64,000 nucleotides of DNA from Nymphaea colorata. Taxonomy: Eukaryota > Streptophyta > Magnoliopsida > Nymphaeales > Nymphaeaceae. Every line of letters begins with the position of its first letter. Within the stretch, counting starts at the first letter, position 1. The translations under genes were made by a program, and so were the position numbers. Below are positions 63,901 to 64,000 of the stretch, piece by piece. The stretch covers positions 6,108,204 through 6,172,203 of the forward strand of contig NC_045139.1 in the NCBI RefSeq assembly GCF_008831285.2. The letters run 5' to 3'. The notes beneath the pieces were generated by a model, which saw nothing but the letters and a program-made list of their open reading frames with translations, did no database searches and was not told the origin of the DNA.

Positions 63901-64000
63901 TGAACCAGACGTTGGCAGGATCTTAAAACAAAACTGATATTTGATTATTGATTAGATTGAGCCATCGCTAACCAAACCAAGCTAACTAGATTCAGTTCTG
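60912..64000. other. Region upstream of the pectinesterase, no supported gene
   Basis: Holds the pectinesterase promoter and 5' UTR near 60912-61000 (GGAGGAGAAGGAGG-type purine run). One ATG-initiated open frame of 118 codons at 61749-62105 is listed separately. A stretch of CATG-rich words lies at about 63050-63130. I see nothing else that I can name. Confidence 0.5.
61749..62105 (-). CDS. Unrecognised 118-codon open frame
   Basis: Starts at a true ATG and stays open to a stop at 61749. The product has a basic, Gly/Ser-poor C-terminal half (KFEGFDSKLVLLKKGTIG then LAHLVRQQEIF). I recognise no family, and no splice partner was found. Chance, a decayed transposon or a real small gene are all possible. 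Confidence 0.2.
   Translation of the reverse strand: MDTVCIAKDNKTGRDDTTGKMPQSAGNYRPQCSSSAGAEPYHMRRSPMPAKFEGFDSKLVLLKKGTIGIAGKLIHNRVYHFKSGLLILSNKYKVPTLQLAHLVRQQEIFRKEGNVYLC

Overview
The window is nuclear DNA from a flowering plant. It has short exons split by AT-rich GT-AG introns, plant-specific gene families, long dinucleotide microsatellites, and hAT-like transposon remnants inside introns. I cannot fix the species. Gene models were built by hand from frame continuity, splice sites and family motifs.

Six protein genes are supported. From left to right: (1) an intronless OVATE-family repressor, + strand, 609-1340. (2) A FHIT-type histidine-triad hydrolase, + strand, 9638-13231. (3) A spermidine-synthase-like protein with a SAM-dependent methyltransferase fold, + strand, 14462-20527. 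(4) A very large NERD/ZC3H44-type protein (PHD, SWIB, Plus-3, GYF, GW-rich tail and CCCH finger), - strand, 22784-39554. (5) A PHAF1/UPF0183 protein, + strand, 43443-53288. (6) A type-II (no PMEI domain) pectin methylesterase, - strand, 58568-60911. Each multi-exon model keeps frame across every junction: 212, 337, 1934, 401 and 363 codons respectively for genes 2 to 6.

The most unusual structure is in splicing. Two unrelated genes carry U12-dependent AT-AC introns with near-consensus 5' sites (ATATCCTC, ATATCCTT), branch-point-like elements and AC ends. In the FHIT gene the AT-AC intron lies 3 nt downstream of a U2-type intron, leaving a 3-nt microexon (GTC) that restores the conserved PGHVLV block. 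The second AT-AC intron is in the NERD-like gene and contains a 179-bp tandem duplication.

The NERD-like and PHAF1 genes are divergent neighbours about 3.9 kb apart. Their Arabidopsis relatives carry consecutive locus numbers (At3g51120 and At3g51130), so this looks like an old conserved gene pair. The genes otherwise have unrelated jobs: growth regulation, nucleotide hydrolysis, chromatin/small-RNA function, autophagy-related function and cell-wall modification.

Intergenic and intronic DNA holds two hAT-like elements with 8-bp target-site duplications (33787-34480, 47168-47986) and a partial relative of the first (18445-18869). It also holds a roughly 595-bp imperfect inverted repeat with a 22-nt loop (6942-7536), several short tandem duplications, and a duplicated coding-like segment I could not identify (21600-22135). 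The region 61-64 kb has no gene I can support.
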